Assembly: GCA_030248295.1 (NCBI GenBank) | Contig: JASANH010000285.1 | Coordinates: 1-64,000, forward strand | Length of the DNA: 64,000 bases | Source of the DNA: Mesodorylaimus sp. YZB2_4 | Lineage: Eukaryota > Nematoda > Enoplea > Dorylaimida > Dorylaimidae | Direction: 5' to 3' | Part shown: piece by piece, positions 35,201-47,331 of the stretch | Layout of the letters: each line of letters opens with the position of its first letter | Numbering within the stretch: position 1 is the first letter of the stretch | Position numbers and translations under genes: made by a program | Notes under the pieces: generated by a model | The model's input: only the letters and a program-made list of their open reading frames with translations | Told to the model about the DNA's origin: nothing | Database searches by the model: none

Positions 35201-38200
35201 GAGGTCGGCCATACATATGACCTGGCGTATACTGCAGATTTTGGGGATGTTTTAGCACATGACCAAACGCAGGTATGCACACTTGAGGGTAAAGGGGCAC
35301 ACACATTGTACAAGAAATGATTACTCAGCCGGGAGTCGAACGCTCGCTCTGACTGCGCACCTGGCGTAGAGGTAGACGCCTACAGTAACCGACCAGGTCG
35401 CGGCCCCGACATTGCTTGGTAGCGAATGGCTTGGCTCGTCCCAGGTTCGATCCCCGGTGATGAGATCGGTTTACAAACCATGAATCCTCGCTGTCCTTAA
35501 AGAGTAGACCCCGTAACTCACCAGCACCAGTGGGATGCAAAAGTCGAGTCGTGGCTCCCTTCTGTCTGATATCATAATAATCGAGGTCTTTCTAGGATGT
35601 ACGCCCCTGCATTGGGCCACGTACGCTGGCGAAGTATCGTGTGTGAATTTGTTGCTGCGAGCTAGTGCGAATTGCTTGGCAGTTGACAAGATTATGAAGA
35701 CGACGCCCATGCATTTGGCAGGTGAGGCAGGCGGTGTTGGTTTGAGTAGGTTCTGTCAGAAGTTTCTGTTTCAGCTGGTTATCGCCAGACGGGTACTTTG
35801 CGGACGATGATCTCACAATATTTGAACGATTCCACTATGGCCAATGCCTTCGATTGTCGAAAAAGGTGCGAGTGGTTCGGATGTGGTATTTTGGAGGGGT
35901 GACGGGTGGAATTTTTAGGACGCCAGTAATGATGAGTGCGAGCAGTGCGGGAGTCGAGTCCATGTATTTCTTATTGAGCTTGAATCCCGATGTTACTGTC
36001 AAGGATTCGAAGGGAAGATCTGCGTTGCATAGAGCGGTAAGAGGATTGTGTGTCTGTGGGGATTGGCTTGGGGCACTCCTTACCGTAGCTAGTATGGGTT
36101 GATTGACAGTGGCGTGCCAAGCTAGTTTTGACCACACGCATGTGTATGAGGGAATCGATAATGGTCGATTTTCGCTATGGAATCGATAATGATCGATTTT
36201 TGCCATGGAATCGATCGCCATCAATATCCGCTGTGAAATCGATTGTGAGCTGATGAAAAGAACCATTTGATTAGATCGCCTGTGATAATCGAGACAGTCA
36301 AGCTTAAGTTAGCACATCGTAGAGACGTAAAGATAAGGATTAATTGCAAATTTTCAAGTATGCATGATGGTTTTGGAACGGCTAAATAACGGGAGTCTGC
36401 AGTAGAGTAGTCAGTTTTGCAATCGGCGGTTTTTCAGGCTCAACATGGATCTGATAAGATAGTGGAATTATTGTTGCAACAGTTGAATCTACGTCAGCAA
36501 ATTGAGCAGGCCATATTCGCCCGCGATGATGCTGGCCGAACGCCATTCCATTACGCGGCACAATCTGGCCATACGAGCGTCCTATCGATGCTAGTGCGCG
36601 AGGTGCCTTCTGATATTCAGGTCAAGGAACAACAACAACCCGGAACACTGGACTTGTACGATGTGGCTGGCCAAACGCCTCTGCATTGGTCGTGCTATCA
36701 GGGTAAGCTAGGTGTGCTTTTTTTTGGATTAACAGAACCTCAATCTTAAACCATATTTTACACGCATTAAAGATTGTAGTGTGGAGTCTTTGACCAAAGC
36801 AAGGACAAGGCATGTTGCTTTTTCTGGGGTTTTTAGTTTATTCTTTCTGGGTGCGCAAACGAAAAAACACCAGAGGATGGGTAAAATATGGTTTCAGATA
36901 GAAGTTTGGTCTATTGGAAAGAATGGATTAGCTAAAGATATGGTTTATTTTCAGGAGCTGTGGAATGTATGGAACTTCTGCTGGATAGTCCGTTGAGTTT
37001 CCACTTGTCGGAAGAACGCGGCTCGATCACAGCGTTGCATTGTGCTGCGTAAGTACGGTTTGGCGTTTGCTAGTGCTGGTCTGATTCTAGGATTACTTTA
37101 GGTTCGTCGGATCTGAAGTGTGCTGCGAGTTGCTCATTGAACGCGGGAACAAGAATTGCATTGAGAAGACGGATGAGAAAGGCTGGTATGTACTGTAAAG
37201 TGTATGGGAGGTGGCAAGGGTGATGTGGGTGTTGGAGACTTGAGAGGCTCTGTAGTTTCATTTGGCTGCTGCCTCAGGAGGACAGTTTGGGTGATCAGTA
37301 TCTAAAATCGACTTTTGCGCTGCAAATATGTCTGTAGCACGGTGAAGGCGAAATGGAAACTGGGCTTAGTGGGGCCAAGTGAATTTAGGGATGAATCTAG
37401 GGTTATAAAAAAATGAACGTAGAAGATCAAAAGTGCGAGGTATGATTGTGGTGTAAAAGTTAGTTGCAGATAGCGGACCACCTGTGCTGCAAATCGTGGA
37501 TCCTAGCTGCCATGGAAATCCATCTCTGCAGCAGCACCCCTCAGCATGCCGCACAGTCAGTTTTAGGCTGCCTCAGCTGAAATTGGTGGTGTGTTCAAAA
37601 CTATGCCAGCCTGATGTGACCTGTTGGCCTCCTTGACGGGAGAATTATGAGAAGCCTCCTTATCTTCTTGTATAACCACCTGGACCTGCACTATGGTCGT
37701 GTATGGTGCAGTGCAATGTCGTGGTCTCTTTTACAGTACACCGCTGCACTTGGCGGCCAATCGTGGTCATGTCGAATGTGTCCGCGTGTTGCTGGCGGCT
37801 GGTGCGTTCGTTAATGCAGTGGACGATCGCCACATGACGCCGTTGATGCATGCGGCTGTGAAGGGGTATTGTCAGATTATTGGTAAGTAGTTACAGTTCT
37901 TTTTGGACGTTTGTACGTGATTCGATTGGTTTTTTAGAAAAGTTACTTGAAGCTCAAGCGGACGTTTCGTTGACGGATGTGAACAAGCACACAGCTATTC
38001 ACCTTGCTTGTATGAAGGTAGGGTGAGTCCGTACTAATAATGTCTGCCGTACCTATAGTCTAGCTGTACAGTAATGTGGTTAGTGATTCTCAGTCTGGTC
38101 AATGGTTTCAAAGATATCGGTGCGAGAAATGGACTTTGTGCACTGCGCGTATGTTTGGCTGTTCTAAACAACAGGCAGTGTTGCCTGATGCGTCTTGTCT

Positions 38201-38813
38201 CTCTTGCCTTGAGCACTGTCATACGAGTATGGGGATGGTAGGACGGAACAACAGGTGTATATTCTTTAGGGACACGAAGAGGCCGCAGTTTTGATCATTA
38301 ACGCGTCGTCGGTCGATGTCATGAATCGTCAGGATCGTCAGGGAAAAACGTAAGCGCTTTGCGAGTAATGATGGAATGAAGTTGACGTGATGGGTGTTTT
38401 AGAGCGATGCACATGGCTGGACGAAGTGGACTGGTATCAGTATTGGAGAAGTTATTGTTATCTGGTGCCTCGGTCGCGATCGCGGACGAGAATGATCAGA
38501 CGGCTGTGCAGGCTTGTGCTGCGGATCAAAACGCGGCCGATTGCTTGTCGCTAATTATTTGTGCAATGTTTCCCGAAAGTATGCCCTTGTCGCGGCTGTC
38601 GTCCGGAAGTGGAATGAATCGGATATCGATGAGTGGTCAGAGTATCATTGGTGAGTGTGGAGTGTGATGGGCGTGAACTGGAAGTGGAATCACCTGTGTT
38701 CAGATTTGAGATATCAAGGACGCAGCAGTGGTGGCGAAGTTGCACAAACGGCAGTGGCCAAAGAAAACGTGTCGGCGTCGTCTGGACAAAGTTCAGATTC
38801 GGAATTTTTTTGA
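29244..38813 (+). CDS. PP6 regulatory ankyrin-repeat subunit (ANKRD28/44/52 type), 1,062 aa
   Basis: 25 exons: 29244-29270, 29354-29437, 29643-29752, 29860-30103, 30373-30525, 30580-30801, 31050-31215, 31586-31700, 31752-31907, 31969-32034, 32088-32228, 33912-34026, 34078-34149, 34201-34276, 35596-35721, 35775-35865, 35919-36036, 36438-36702, 36955-37048, 37102-37185, 37737-37882, 37938-38017, 38270-38349, 38403-38650 and 38704-38813. The sum is 3,189 bases (1,062 residues; human ANKRD28 is about 1,053). The protein is almost entirely ankyrin repeats (TPLHYA, TPLHFAA, TPLHIAV, TPLHLAAASTHG). The family order is preserved, including LSGARVDKKDSRWQTPLH near the start, SDRAGRT-like GDRAGRTPLHFAA, and the end AVQACAADQNAADCLSLI, then a Ser-rich acidic tail (SSDSEFF). 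In vertebrates this family targets the PP6 phosphatase. Intron 11 (1.7 kb) and intron 14 (1.3 kb) carry repeats. Confidence 0.93.
34316..34727. mobile_element. fold-back element with about 130-bp arms in ankyrin intron 14
   Basis: The left arm starts GGGCCTAATCTGGTGCACGC and continues CGCCTGTCGAAATGCG, TCAGCGATAACCGTAT, CAGCGGAAATTTTGTAG and AAAAATGTGCTCTAT. The right arm is its reverse complement ending ATAATTAGGCCCC. Arms differ at perhaps 15-20% of positions. No coding sequence in the loop. Confidence 0.8.
35361..35560 (+). mobile_element. tRNA-headed SINE copy in ankyrin intron 14
   Basis: CCTGGCGTAGAGGTAGACG (box-A-like) is followed by ATTGCTTGGTAGCGAATGGC, CTCGTCCCAGGTTCGATCCC (box B) and a body (GAGATCGGTTTACAAACCAT, CCTCGCTGTC, CTCACCAGCACC) that matches the SINE at 44,349. 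The downstream end merges with exon 15 flanking sequence and is not defined. Confidence 0.7.
36153..36245. repeat. 28-bp tandem repeat in ankyrin intron 17
   Basis: Two adjacent 28-bp units, AATCGATAATGGTCGATTTT.. and AATCGATAATGATCGATTTT.., each ending in CTATGG/CCATGG, then a partial third (AATCGATCGCC). Confidence 0.85.
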
Positions 38814-38929
38814 ACCGGTGTAATATGGATTAGATCTGGTGAATTGTGATGGTGAATTGGGTAGCAACGAGCCAGTTGAAGTGATATATTTTGTATGGAA
38901 TGGATACTTTTGGGTAAAACGGTTATTAT

Positions 38930-39892
38930 TTACTGAACAGCATTGAACAGGTCTTTATCCAGGGGCAAGAACCCTCGACAGTTTGGGGATCCACAGCGAC
39001 AGGGTTTGGTAGATAGAGTGACTGTGGTTTGGCCGTGGGGTCCTCCGTAGTCGTAGCATAATTCTTGGTGCGCTTGGATGTCGCGATTGGCGAACATGCC
39101 CAGATGGGGGACGATGGTGTCGTAGCGTATGGGCACGATGGACAAGTTGGGATCGCACGAATGATTGATGAAACGAGCGAGGTTGCCGACTTTGCTGGGG
39201 TCGATGCAGGTGACGATGGTGGTCGGAGTGTCCGATGATATCGAGTGTTCGCGTAGGACGAAGATGTAATTTGGATGGCCGTGGGGCAACGAGCGAAGGC
39301 GGGTCGATGCTTCGCTCAGATCGATCACTTCGCCAGCGTATTCGCAGACGAATTGACCACGATGGAGAGGAGTCAGGGTCTTGAGGCCGCAGCCTGAAAT
39401 GAGATGGAACTGTATGAGGTACTGTAAGCGATGGGGGTTGCGATTGCGATGCGGGTTTGATCAGACTGATAGCGAATCGACTGATCTGATCACCATTGCA
39501 TAAGTTACAGATATCGATCCCTGATATTCTCATCATCGAACCTGCTCCTTAAACTAGACTTTCCCGGGCTCACCTTTCTCTCCAGCTTCGAACACGTCCA
39601 GTGGCACCTGGATGCCCAACTGGGCCACTCTGTTACCACAGGTTGGTCCGCACGGACACGTGGCCCCGCACTCGAACACTGGCCTGTCCTCGTCGACTTG
39701 TCCTCGATTGCTCAACGAAAGCAAAGTGCCATCGAGCGGGTCGTAGTTGCATCCGTATCGCAGGCAAGTGCACAAGGACGGATCCGTACATTTTTTGTCA
39801 CTCGAACACTCGCAACCTGGTAATTCTGAACCAAATTCGGACAGATCGCAGCCTGGGCCTGGCCTGTTTGTGGCAATGTACTCGAAATCCAT
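38930..39892 (-). CDS. SETMAR-type SET-domain histone lysine methyltransferase, 260 aa
   Basis: Two minus-strand exons, 39892-39574 and 39393-38930 (783 bases, 260 residues). Exon 1 encodes a Cys-rich pre-SET zinc cluster (GCECSSDKKCTDPSLCTCLRYG, then FECGATCPCGPTCGNRV). Exon 2 encodes the SET core: GCGLKTL, FVCEYAGEV, GNLARFINHSCDPN (about 177-189), ELCYDYGG, and a post-SET CRCGSPNCRGF. The order and inserts match the SET half of SETMAR, without any mariner transposase, as expected outside primates. The substrate is probably histone H3, by family. Its stop lies 116 bp from the stop of the convergent ankyrin gene, so the 3' UTRs may overlap. I give no symbol because SETMAR itself is the primate fusion. 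Confidence 0.92.
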
Positions 39893-41141
39893 TTTGATGA
39901 GATTGAATCAGAAATATAGTACGACTGACAAAAATTTAAATTCCATTGTTTAACGACACGTTCACGCATATGCTACTCTGAAAAGTAAATTATTCATAAA
40001 AAAAGTCCAGGTCAAAAACGTACTTTTCTGGATACATTTAAACGATTTTTCCGCAAGCAGCCGCAAAAGAATCGGTGAATACAATAATGTCTTCCGGTAG
40101 TTTCCCGCAAAATTTGTCATACGTAGCTTGTGTGCCTAATTTGTTGTCCGCTAGACGCCGGGAGGTGCTGGTTGAAGCGCTTTATGATTCGTGGATTTAG
40201 GATGAATGAATGATTGCGTGTTGGTTGGGGATCTCGTCTCCTCGATCTCTCCCTTTCCCTTATTAGAGATGGCAGGTGAGGATAGGATCGACTGGTGGGT
40301 GTCTTTTACAGCTTCTTCCTTTGATTTCTGCAAACGAGTTGGTTGCATGGAGCTGAAGGAGAAGCTGGAGCAGGCGGAACTCCAGAGCTTCAAATTAAGC
40401 ACATTTATGCGATGTTAGCCCTGACAGTGATCGGATTTAAGGGTGCCTGTGAACAGTTTCGATCAAAGCATCCCGCAAGCCGCTTTATTATTAGCTCAGG
40501 GCCCCCCCCAAGGCTCAATCCAGCTAAAAAAGAATTAGCTGTCTCTCGATTTTTCTACTTTGCCTGTGCCATCTTGTTTGGATGATGCAATCGACTTGTT
40601 TGTGTGGTCTTCGTCGATGCCTAAGCGCCTCCCGTTCGGAATGGAAACTGATGGTTTTTCCGTGCACTTATCACAGACGAGTGCGTGTGCTGGCGAGACG
40701 AGCAGAGGGCTGCAACAGTTGGCTCAAATCCAGTTGTTGATCGAGAGCGGCGGGAGGGCTGTCGTGTGTGGCAGTCTTGCATAGTGGGGGCAGCAAACTG
40801 GGTTTTATGTGCTGCTTGTGGGGCGGATGGATTTGATAGCCTTTACGCCTTTTATTTGATTGCTGGTATTCATCGGTAGGTTTGGATGGTGTGTGCTGAA
40901 CGCACATAAGAATGGTACAGTATGCGGCCAGCACCCATTAACCCTTTAACCCATTTGTGAGGCAACACTTGGAGGAATCTTGCAGCGCGTCGCACACTAG
41001 AGTGCCTGTCTCCTACTGATAGCGCTTATCACATGCCCACGATCACTTCAGGAATCCCTCTCGCAGCGGTTTCCCCACGCATCGCCATCCAGAGTATTCC
41101 ATCCGATCCAGTCCTGACCAATTTATGAGAGGTGGCCCAGA
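39893..41141. other. intergenic; 5' flanks of the SET and CysRS genes
   Basis: Divergent promoters should lie here. Short open frames at 40,206-40,418 and 40,560-40,784 carry no recognisable domain, and I found no splice route that joins them to the CysRS exon at 41,142. Confidence 0.5.
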
Positions 41142-44100
41142 ATGCACACAGAAGGGTCGAAGGAGGTGAAGCGGTCGACAATACCTCCGTGGAGGCAGCC
41201 AGCTGGACGCCACCATCGTCAGGGCAAGCCCCTCTATCTGACCAACAGTTTGACCAGGAAGAAAGAACTGTTCGTTCCAGAAAATGGGAATCGGGTATGA
41301 GCTGAGCTGGATAGCACAGTGCAGAGGGTATGGATGGCTTGGTTATAGGTGCATTGGTACATATGCGGTCCGACTGTGTACGATTCGGCTCACATGGGGC
41401 ATGCCAGGTACTGTATACTCAAGTGGTAGCCCTTGGTAGAGGCCATAGGCTTTGTCAGATATGGTTACAAGGACACCTGTCATGTGAATGTGTGCCCCCC
41501 GGTCCCTGGGGTCTCACCCAAAGGTGATGTAGCAAGCTTAGTATCGCTTTGTGAGAAGTTCTCTACGCGACAGAACCCTCTGCTGGTATTCCACCCGACA
41601 GCCGAAATCTGCATGAGTTCACTACTTTCCCATCGGGATCAGTTGAAAAAGATAAGGATGGCTCAGGACGTTAGATTTCCGAGATCGAATGCAGTATTTG
41701 TGGCCGATCATTAGCTGCTCAGAGGCAGAGGTGTCCTTGCAGTGAAGCTGACAGGTTCTTGCCACAGCTACGGTATATGCTAGGGGAAGGACTGGGCTTA
41801 CTATTTGGCATTGACGGGACGCGGGGTCTCACTGTCAGCTTGGCCACCATATTGCGCTGTGTAGCAGATGTGTTTGTGGTATGTGCACTATGTGGTTGCC
41901 TTGAGTGGCCGCCGCGTACAGCTTATCAGTTGCCCTCGTTTGCCGCTCGATTCGCATCTCCAGGCGAGGCATAAACCCGTCGGGTTGATGTCTCTGGCAT
42001 CTTGAACTAGGTGACCTCCCTGGAGTGTTTTTCGAGACCATTTGCTCCCCGCGGTATCTTCTCCAGTGTTCATGGCTAGTCCGTCTCTTAAGCTGCAGTG
42101 AGGGTGGACAGAATCCATAAGTCATGGTGTAATGAGCGCCACATCACACCACCTCAGCACAGTGTTGAAAACTGCTGCTAGGGTGTGGGAAGGTGTCAAC
42201 AGTGCTGTATGTAGGTATATGTCACGCTACCATTTGCCACTTGGTATGCTTGTGACATCCTCACCTCATTTGACAACACTCGAGAGTCATTGCTTATGCA
42301 GCGTAATGTGTGCCCCTTTACCTCGAGTGCGCATACAGTGCTCGGTGATGTGGTAAATCATTAGCCTACCCCCGTAGCGCTTTGCATTCTTATTACATGC
42401 ATGCACTTCAGGTCCTACATTTCGTTCGATATTGTCCGGCGAGTGTTGCAAGACTACTTCGGCTACGATGTCAACTACGTCATGAACGTGACTGATATCG
42501 ATGACAAGATCATCAAGCGCGCACGACAACGGTACCTGATCGAGAAGTACTTGAACGAAGATCGTCCCGCCCAGAAGGTACGCATAGCTCTTTCAACTGA
42601 AGGGGTGCCTTCGAGGGACCATGTGGAACCATCGCTGTGAAGGCGAGCCTTGGCTGGTGGGAGCGAATTACTGGTCGCCAGAGGCTAGGAAATGTCAACC
42701 CGTCGGGTGATGTTTCAGCCGTAGTTGTAGAAATAAGGCTAGCCGTGCGCCTGCCGAACGAAGGGTTGCAAAATGCCATCAAAGCATCTCACTGCGGCGA
42801 GACATCAGACCTTGTCGGCTCGATGTTTCAGCCTTCCCAGCTCGTCTTCGAAGTAGCTACTGTGCAGAAATTTTTTCCAAGTCGAACGTGGTTTATCGAG
42901 AGTTCCTTACACTGAGGCTCAAGTGTTCCGTAACCTTCCCACTTAAGCGATTATAATTTGTCAATTGAGCCATCCAGAGCATTCGACCTGATCTGGATGG
43001 ATGGACGGTGTAATACAAAAATCAGTTACAAAATTCTAAATATAGCCTGAGCCGCTTTCTTATTCTGGGAGTAGGTCAGTTCTTAGACCTAGGCTACCCC
43101 GGGTCGAGCCCACATGCTCTCTGCCCTGCACCTTATCAGTGGCTAATGAACCTTATAATCAATAATCTCCAATATTTGGATGAGTCGAAAACTAACCACT
43201 CTCGCTGTATTTCTGGTTTTCCCATCTGACTTCACCCAAAACTGATTTCAGTTCATCGAAGACATTACAGCCGCAGTGAAGCTTTTGAGAGAAAAATACG
43301 AAGCTGAGACAAATGCCGATAAACGCGTCATGTACCAAAATCAGGTAAGTTTCTATTTTGTCGTTTATGTTTCCCGTTGCCTGCTCTTGGACAGACACTG
43401 AGCCCCTGATGTTGTAGCAGGAGGTGCGAGGTTTACCTGTATCTATAACCATATTTTACATGCTGTGTAAGAATGTGGCATATCTGATGCCCCAAGCCTG
43501 GTTTCTGCTTCTTTTGACTGCCTGATGGAAATACCAAATTTCTGATTCGATGTGTAAAATATGGTTTCAGGTAGCGGAACATTAATTTTTTAGATAGCTA
43601 AAATTGATGGGGCTGCAGCCGAGATGGAGGAAGCTGTGAAGAAATGCGATGGATCGGGATGCTGTCAGGCGAGGCAACGATTGATGAACGAAGCGCGCGA
43701 TGCATTGGCCGATTGGTTGGATATCCAACACGGTGCATCGGTGGTCGATCATTCGATCTTTAATTCATTGGCTAGAAAATACGAAACTGAGTTCTTTCAA
43801 GATATGGCCGCCTTGCGAGTCCTGCCGCCGGATGTGCTTACCAGGGTCAGCGAATATGTTCCCGAGATTATCGCCTTCGTGCAACGTATTATCGAAAATG
43901 GCTATGCCTACGAGACCAACGGTTCAGTCTACTTCGATACGGCCGCATTCGATCGATCGAACGGGCACTACTACGCCAAACTAGTGCCAGAGGCGTATGC
44001 GGATACGGAGCAGATGAAGAAGGCTATGCGCGAAGGAGAAGGAGAGTTGAGCATCGGAGAGGATCGTCTGGTGGTAAGTGGAGTCAGGCGTCTGCCAGGG

Positions 44101-47100
44101 CGAGGTGGGGCGAGTTCGACTCTCACCTTGGTACATAAGGGTTTGTGTCCGCTTAGGATGGCCAGATGAGACAAGTTGGGGAGAGCCTGGCGCCAGTTAC
44201 AGCATCCCCGTTGAAATTTTATGTTTGCGTGGATCAGATAAAGACTGGATCCAGCCAAGGGTAAAGTCGAATCGGTCGATGCCGGGTTTCGCATGCCGTT
44301 CTGAAGAGTGACCTCAGGAATAGATTTATGGCGCAAGTATCCGACGATTAGACGCGGTGGCGCAGCGGTTCAGCATTCATCTCCCCGTATTGCTTGGGAG
44401 CGAGTGGCTTTACTCGTCACGGGTTCGATCCCCGGTGACGGAGGTCGGTTTGCGACCCACAAACCTTCGTTGCTCTCGCAAGCTTGGCCGTTGGTGACTC
44501 ATCGGCACCGCCGAGCTGCTCCGAGTGGAGAAACGGAAGGGAAACGAGGAGACAGTCTCAGCTGGCGTACACCGGCAGGCTCACCACAGCCCACCCACGA
44601 TCGTCTGAGGAAGTCGGTGTGCAGTGGAGACGCACAGAGGTACTCTGCTATGTGTGCTGGTGACCTCATGGCCTCGCCTCGTATCGTGACTGCCTGCCAG
44701 CTACAGGCAAAACAGGTTGAAATTCCCGTGGGGAACCGGGTTGGATATTGGATTGGATTCTAGGATAAGGATATCGGATCCTGTAATTCGGCTCAAAATA
44801 TCTAGCTGGGATCGTCCCTGGTGGTAGTTTTCCAATGCTGCTTGAGGAACTTCTAGGCACTATTTTGGCGTTGGGTCAGCGGAGCACAAGATCCTGTCAG
44901 CTAATCGTACGCTGTGAGCCAGCTGTAGGTGGTATTTACAGTACATGCGTTTTAGCGAAATCGTAGTGAGCTCAACCAGCCGCTTGATGCCTCACCCTGC
45001 CCTCGGCTAACTACAGTACAGTGGTGCGGGAGACTGCTGCTCTGAACCTACTCCCCATAGTGTCGTCCTCGCCATATTCTCGAGTGTGGACTTGGGCCAC
45101 AGGTGTCACCAGCATGCCTGGCGGTCGGGAGATCCTCTCCCCCGGCTGGAAGACATCAACCTCTCCAGTTGATGTTTCTACAGCAGGTGCAGCCTTCTTT
45201 CAGTTCGAGTTTTTTGCTCAAGAGACTTCGGTCTCTAGTATCTCCCGCTGCCTGGGTGCGCTACTTACAAAAGATAGCAGAGGGGGGATGATCAAGGAGT
45301 GTAAACGTCTTTGACTTGACTTTGCGCCAAATCAACCGCTTGTCGACGAGGTCCTCCTACAGTGCAGTGGACCCTTTGAGATATGAGTCTTTTTTGACCT
45401 CTTTGAAATTCTAGAGCCCATGGTTGGTTTTATGAGATACTGCTGTAAAAAAGGCTTTCCAAGTCGTCATGTTTCGCGTTTGCGTTGTTTCCACGTGTTC
45501 CGTGTGCAACCATGCCAGGCAGGCGTAGGAGAGAATGCGACCGACTGGACGGCAAGTCTTGTGACTATGTCGGCGCCTGAAATATCAAGTGCAGTGGTTG
45601 GCATTCCCAGCCATGAGAGATTAATAATTCTCTTTCTCTCGCCATGGCGCGCCAGGCAGTGAATGCCTTCACAATCGTGGTTCTTCCTAAGCTGCAGAAA
45701 TTTTCCAGAGTTCCAGTTACTTGGCGCAATTGATTGTGAGTTGCGTTGCTAGCCATCAGTTAGCGGTATGGTAAGCTATTTTGACGGAGGCGTAGTCGTC
45801 TAGGCTCAACTTACCTACCAGTAGCCGCTCATCCATCCGTTCCTACTCCCCTGAGGTGATCTACTCCTACCTCTGCCCAATGATCAGTCCAGATGCAATC
45901 CCTGGTTCTCCTTCTTCCTGCACCCGTACCGTACTCAATGTCCCAACTTCCTCGTCTCGCTCATTCCTATCAGTGCAAACCGTTTCAGTAACCTATCCGC
46001 CGCGTTTTCAGGAAAAACGAAACATCAGCGACTTTGCCCTGTGGAAGGCATCGAAGGCGGGCGAGCCTTATTGGGAGTCGCCGTGGGGCCGTGGTCGACC
46101 AGGATGGCATATCGAATGTTCAGTCATGGCCAGTGCGATATGCGGACCCGTGTTGGACATACACGCTGGTGGATTCGATTTGAAATTCCCTCATCACGAT
46201 AATGAAATCGCTCAATCTGAAGCCTATTTTCAAAATGATCAATGGGTCAATTATTTTTTACATGCTGGAACGTTGAAAATCGCTGGAATGAAAATGAGCA
46301 AAAGTTTAAAGAATTTTATAACCATCAAAGACGCATTGAAACAATATACACCCAGGCAACTGAGATTACTCTTCCTCCTGCAACATTGGGAAGACGTACT
46401 CGATTACAGTCATTCGAATATGGAACGAGCCTTGCAATTCGAAAAAATGGCCAACGAATTTTTTCTTTCGGTCAAACATTATTTGCGTCAATATTATAAA
46501 AAGGACGCCTCGAGTACGTTTATGAAATTTGGTCGTCAAGAAATCGAATTGGATCAAAAATTTACGAGAACTAAGCAAATTGTGGATGAAGCATTGTGCG
46601 ATGCAGTGGATATGAGGACGGCCATGGAGGCCATAAGAGATATTATCAGTCAATCGAACGCCTACATCAACTGGGTGAATGCCAGGCGGACAGTGCCCAA
46701 CTGTCTGGTGCTCAGGAACATCGCCTTGTACGTGACGAGGTTACTGAAAATGTTCGGTGCACTGGACGATGACGAAGAGATCGGGTACACGGACGGCGGG
46801 GATGGACACGCCGTATGGACGGCCAACAAGGAACAGTTGTTGATGCCCTACGTGGAAGCCTTGTGCAACTTCCGGGAGAACGTCCGACAAGTGGCCAAGG
46901 AGAAGAAGGTGACGGAAATATTGAACGAATGCGATCGAATACGGGATGACGTCCTGCCCGATTTAGGGGTACGGTTGGAGGACAGGGAAGGACACACCAT
47001 GGTCAAGTTAGTCGACAGGGAGACACTGATGAAACAGAGGGAACAGGAAATGCAGTTGGCCGAACAGAGGAGGCTGGACAAGGAGAAGAAGAGGGTTGCA

Positions 47101-47331
47101 GCCGAGGCCAAGGAAGCTCAGCGCCGAATGCCGCCCTGGGAACTGTTCTTGAAAGAGACAGACAAGTACAGCAAGTTCGACGAAAAGGGCATGCCCACCC
47201 ACGATGTCAAGGGCGAAGAAATTGGCAAGAAGTTGAGACAGAAGCTGCTAAAGTTATACGAAGCCCAGGAGAAAAAGTACGCGGAGTACATGGCCGCAGT
47301 GAATGGTGGCGAGGGTGGTGAGAAGGAGTGA
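41142..47331 (+). CDS. cysteinyl-tRNA synthetase, cytosolic, 756 aa
   Basis: Exons 41142-41294, 41349-41407, 42412-42577, 43252-43344, 43594-44073 and 46012-47331 total 2,271 bases, 756 residues (human CARS1 748). It charges tRNA-Cys in the cytosol. N-terminus [13 protein letters not shown] then [20 protein letters not shown] motif as HMGH at 66-69 inside [28 protein letters not shown]; zinc-site region GWHIECS and [18 protein letters not shown] at 411-415; a C-terminal charged helix and the eukaryote-specific [15 protein letters not shown] motif. The start at 41,142 gives an in-frame ATG just upstream of the conserved N-terminus; 41,141 also follows CAG, so an upstream non-coding exon is possible. 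Introns 2 (1.0 kb) and 5 (1.9 kb) contain SINE and hairpin repeats. Confidence 0.95.
42660..42745 (+). repeat. dispersed hairpin repeat copy in CysRS intron 3
   Basis: GGTCGCCAGAGGCTAGGAAA is followed by TGTCAACCCGTCGGGTGATG and TTTCAGCC. The core is self-complementary. A second, shorter copy in intron 2 is at about 41,960-42,030 (AAACCCGTCGGGTTGATGTC). Confidence 0.7.
44349..44765 (+). mobile_element. tRNA-headed SINE copy in CysRS intron 5
   Basis: The head has GCGGTGGCGCAGCGGTTC (box A) and GTCACGGGTTCGATCCCCGG (box B, excellent match to GGTTCGANTCC). The body has GAGGTCGGTTTGCGACC and CCTTCGTTGCTC; the tail has GTGGAGACGCACAGAGG, GACCTCATGGCCTCGC, and GCCAGCTACAGGCAAAACAG followed by GGTTGGATATTGGATTGG. 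Head, body and tail match the other two SINE copies at 35,361 and 60,907. Confidence 0.8.
45100..45200 (+). repeat. dispersed hairpin repeat copy in CysRS intron 5
   Basis: GGAGATCCTCTCCCCCGGCT, then AGACATCAACCTCTCCAGTT and GATGTTTCTACAGCAGG. A reversed copy lies 0.4 kb further on (about 45,510-45,660), with GCAAGTCTTGTGACTA, TGAAATATCAAG and CTCGCCATGGCG. Confidence 0.75.

Noticed and set aside
38930-39892. SETMAR fusion with a mariner transposase
   Set aside because: No transposase frame follows the post-SET domain; the stop comes directly after the post-SET cluster, and the next sequence is the 3' end of the ankyrin gene.
40206-40784. Additional N-terminal exons for the CysRS
   Set aside because: Some animal CysRS have N-terminal extensions, but I found no frame- and phase-compatible splice from these frames to the exon at 41,142, which already has an ATG in frame.
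44349-44440. Functional tRNA gene at the head of the CysRS-intron SINE
   Set aside because: The A and B boxes are good but the spacing and stems do not close into a cloverleaf, and the body and tail are shared with two other copies, so it is a SINE.
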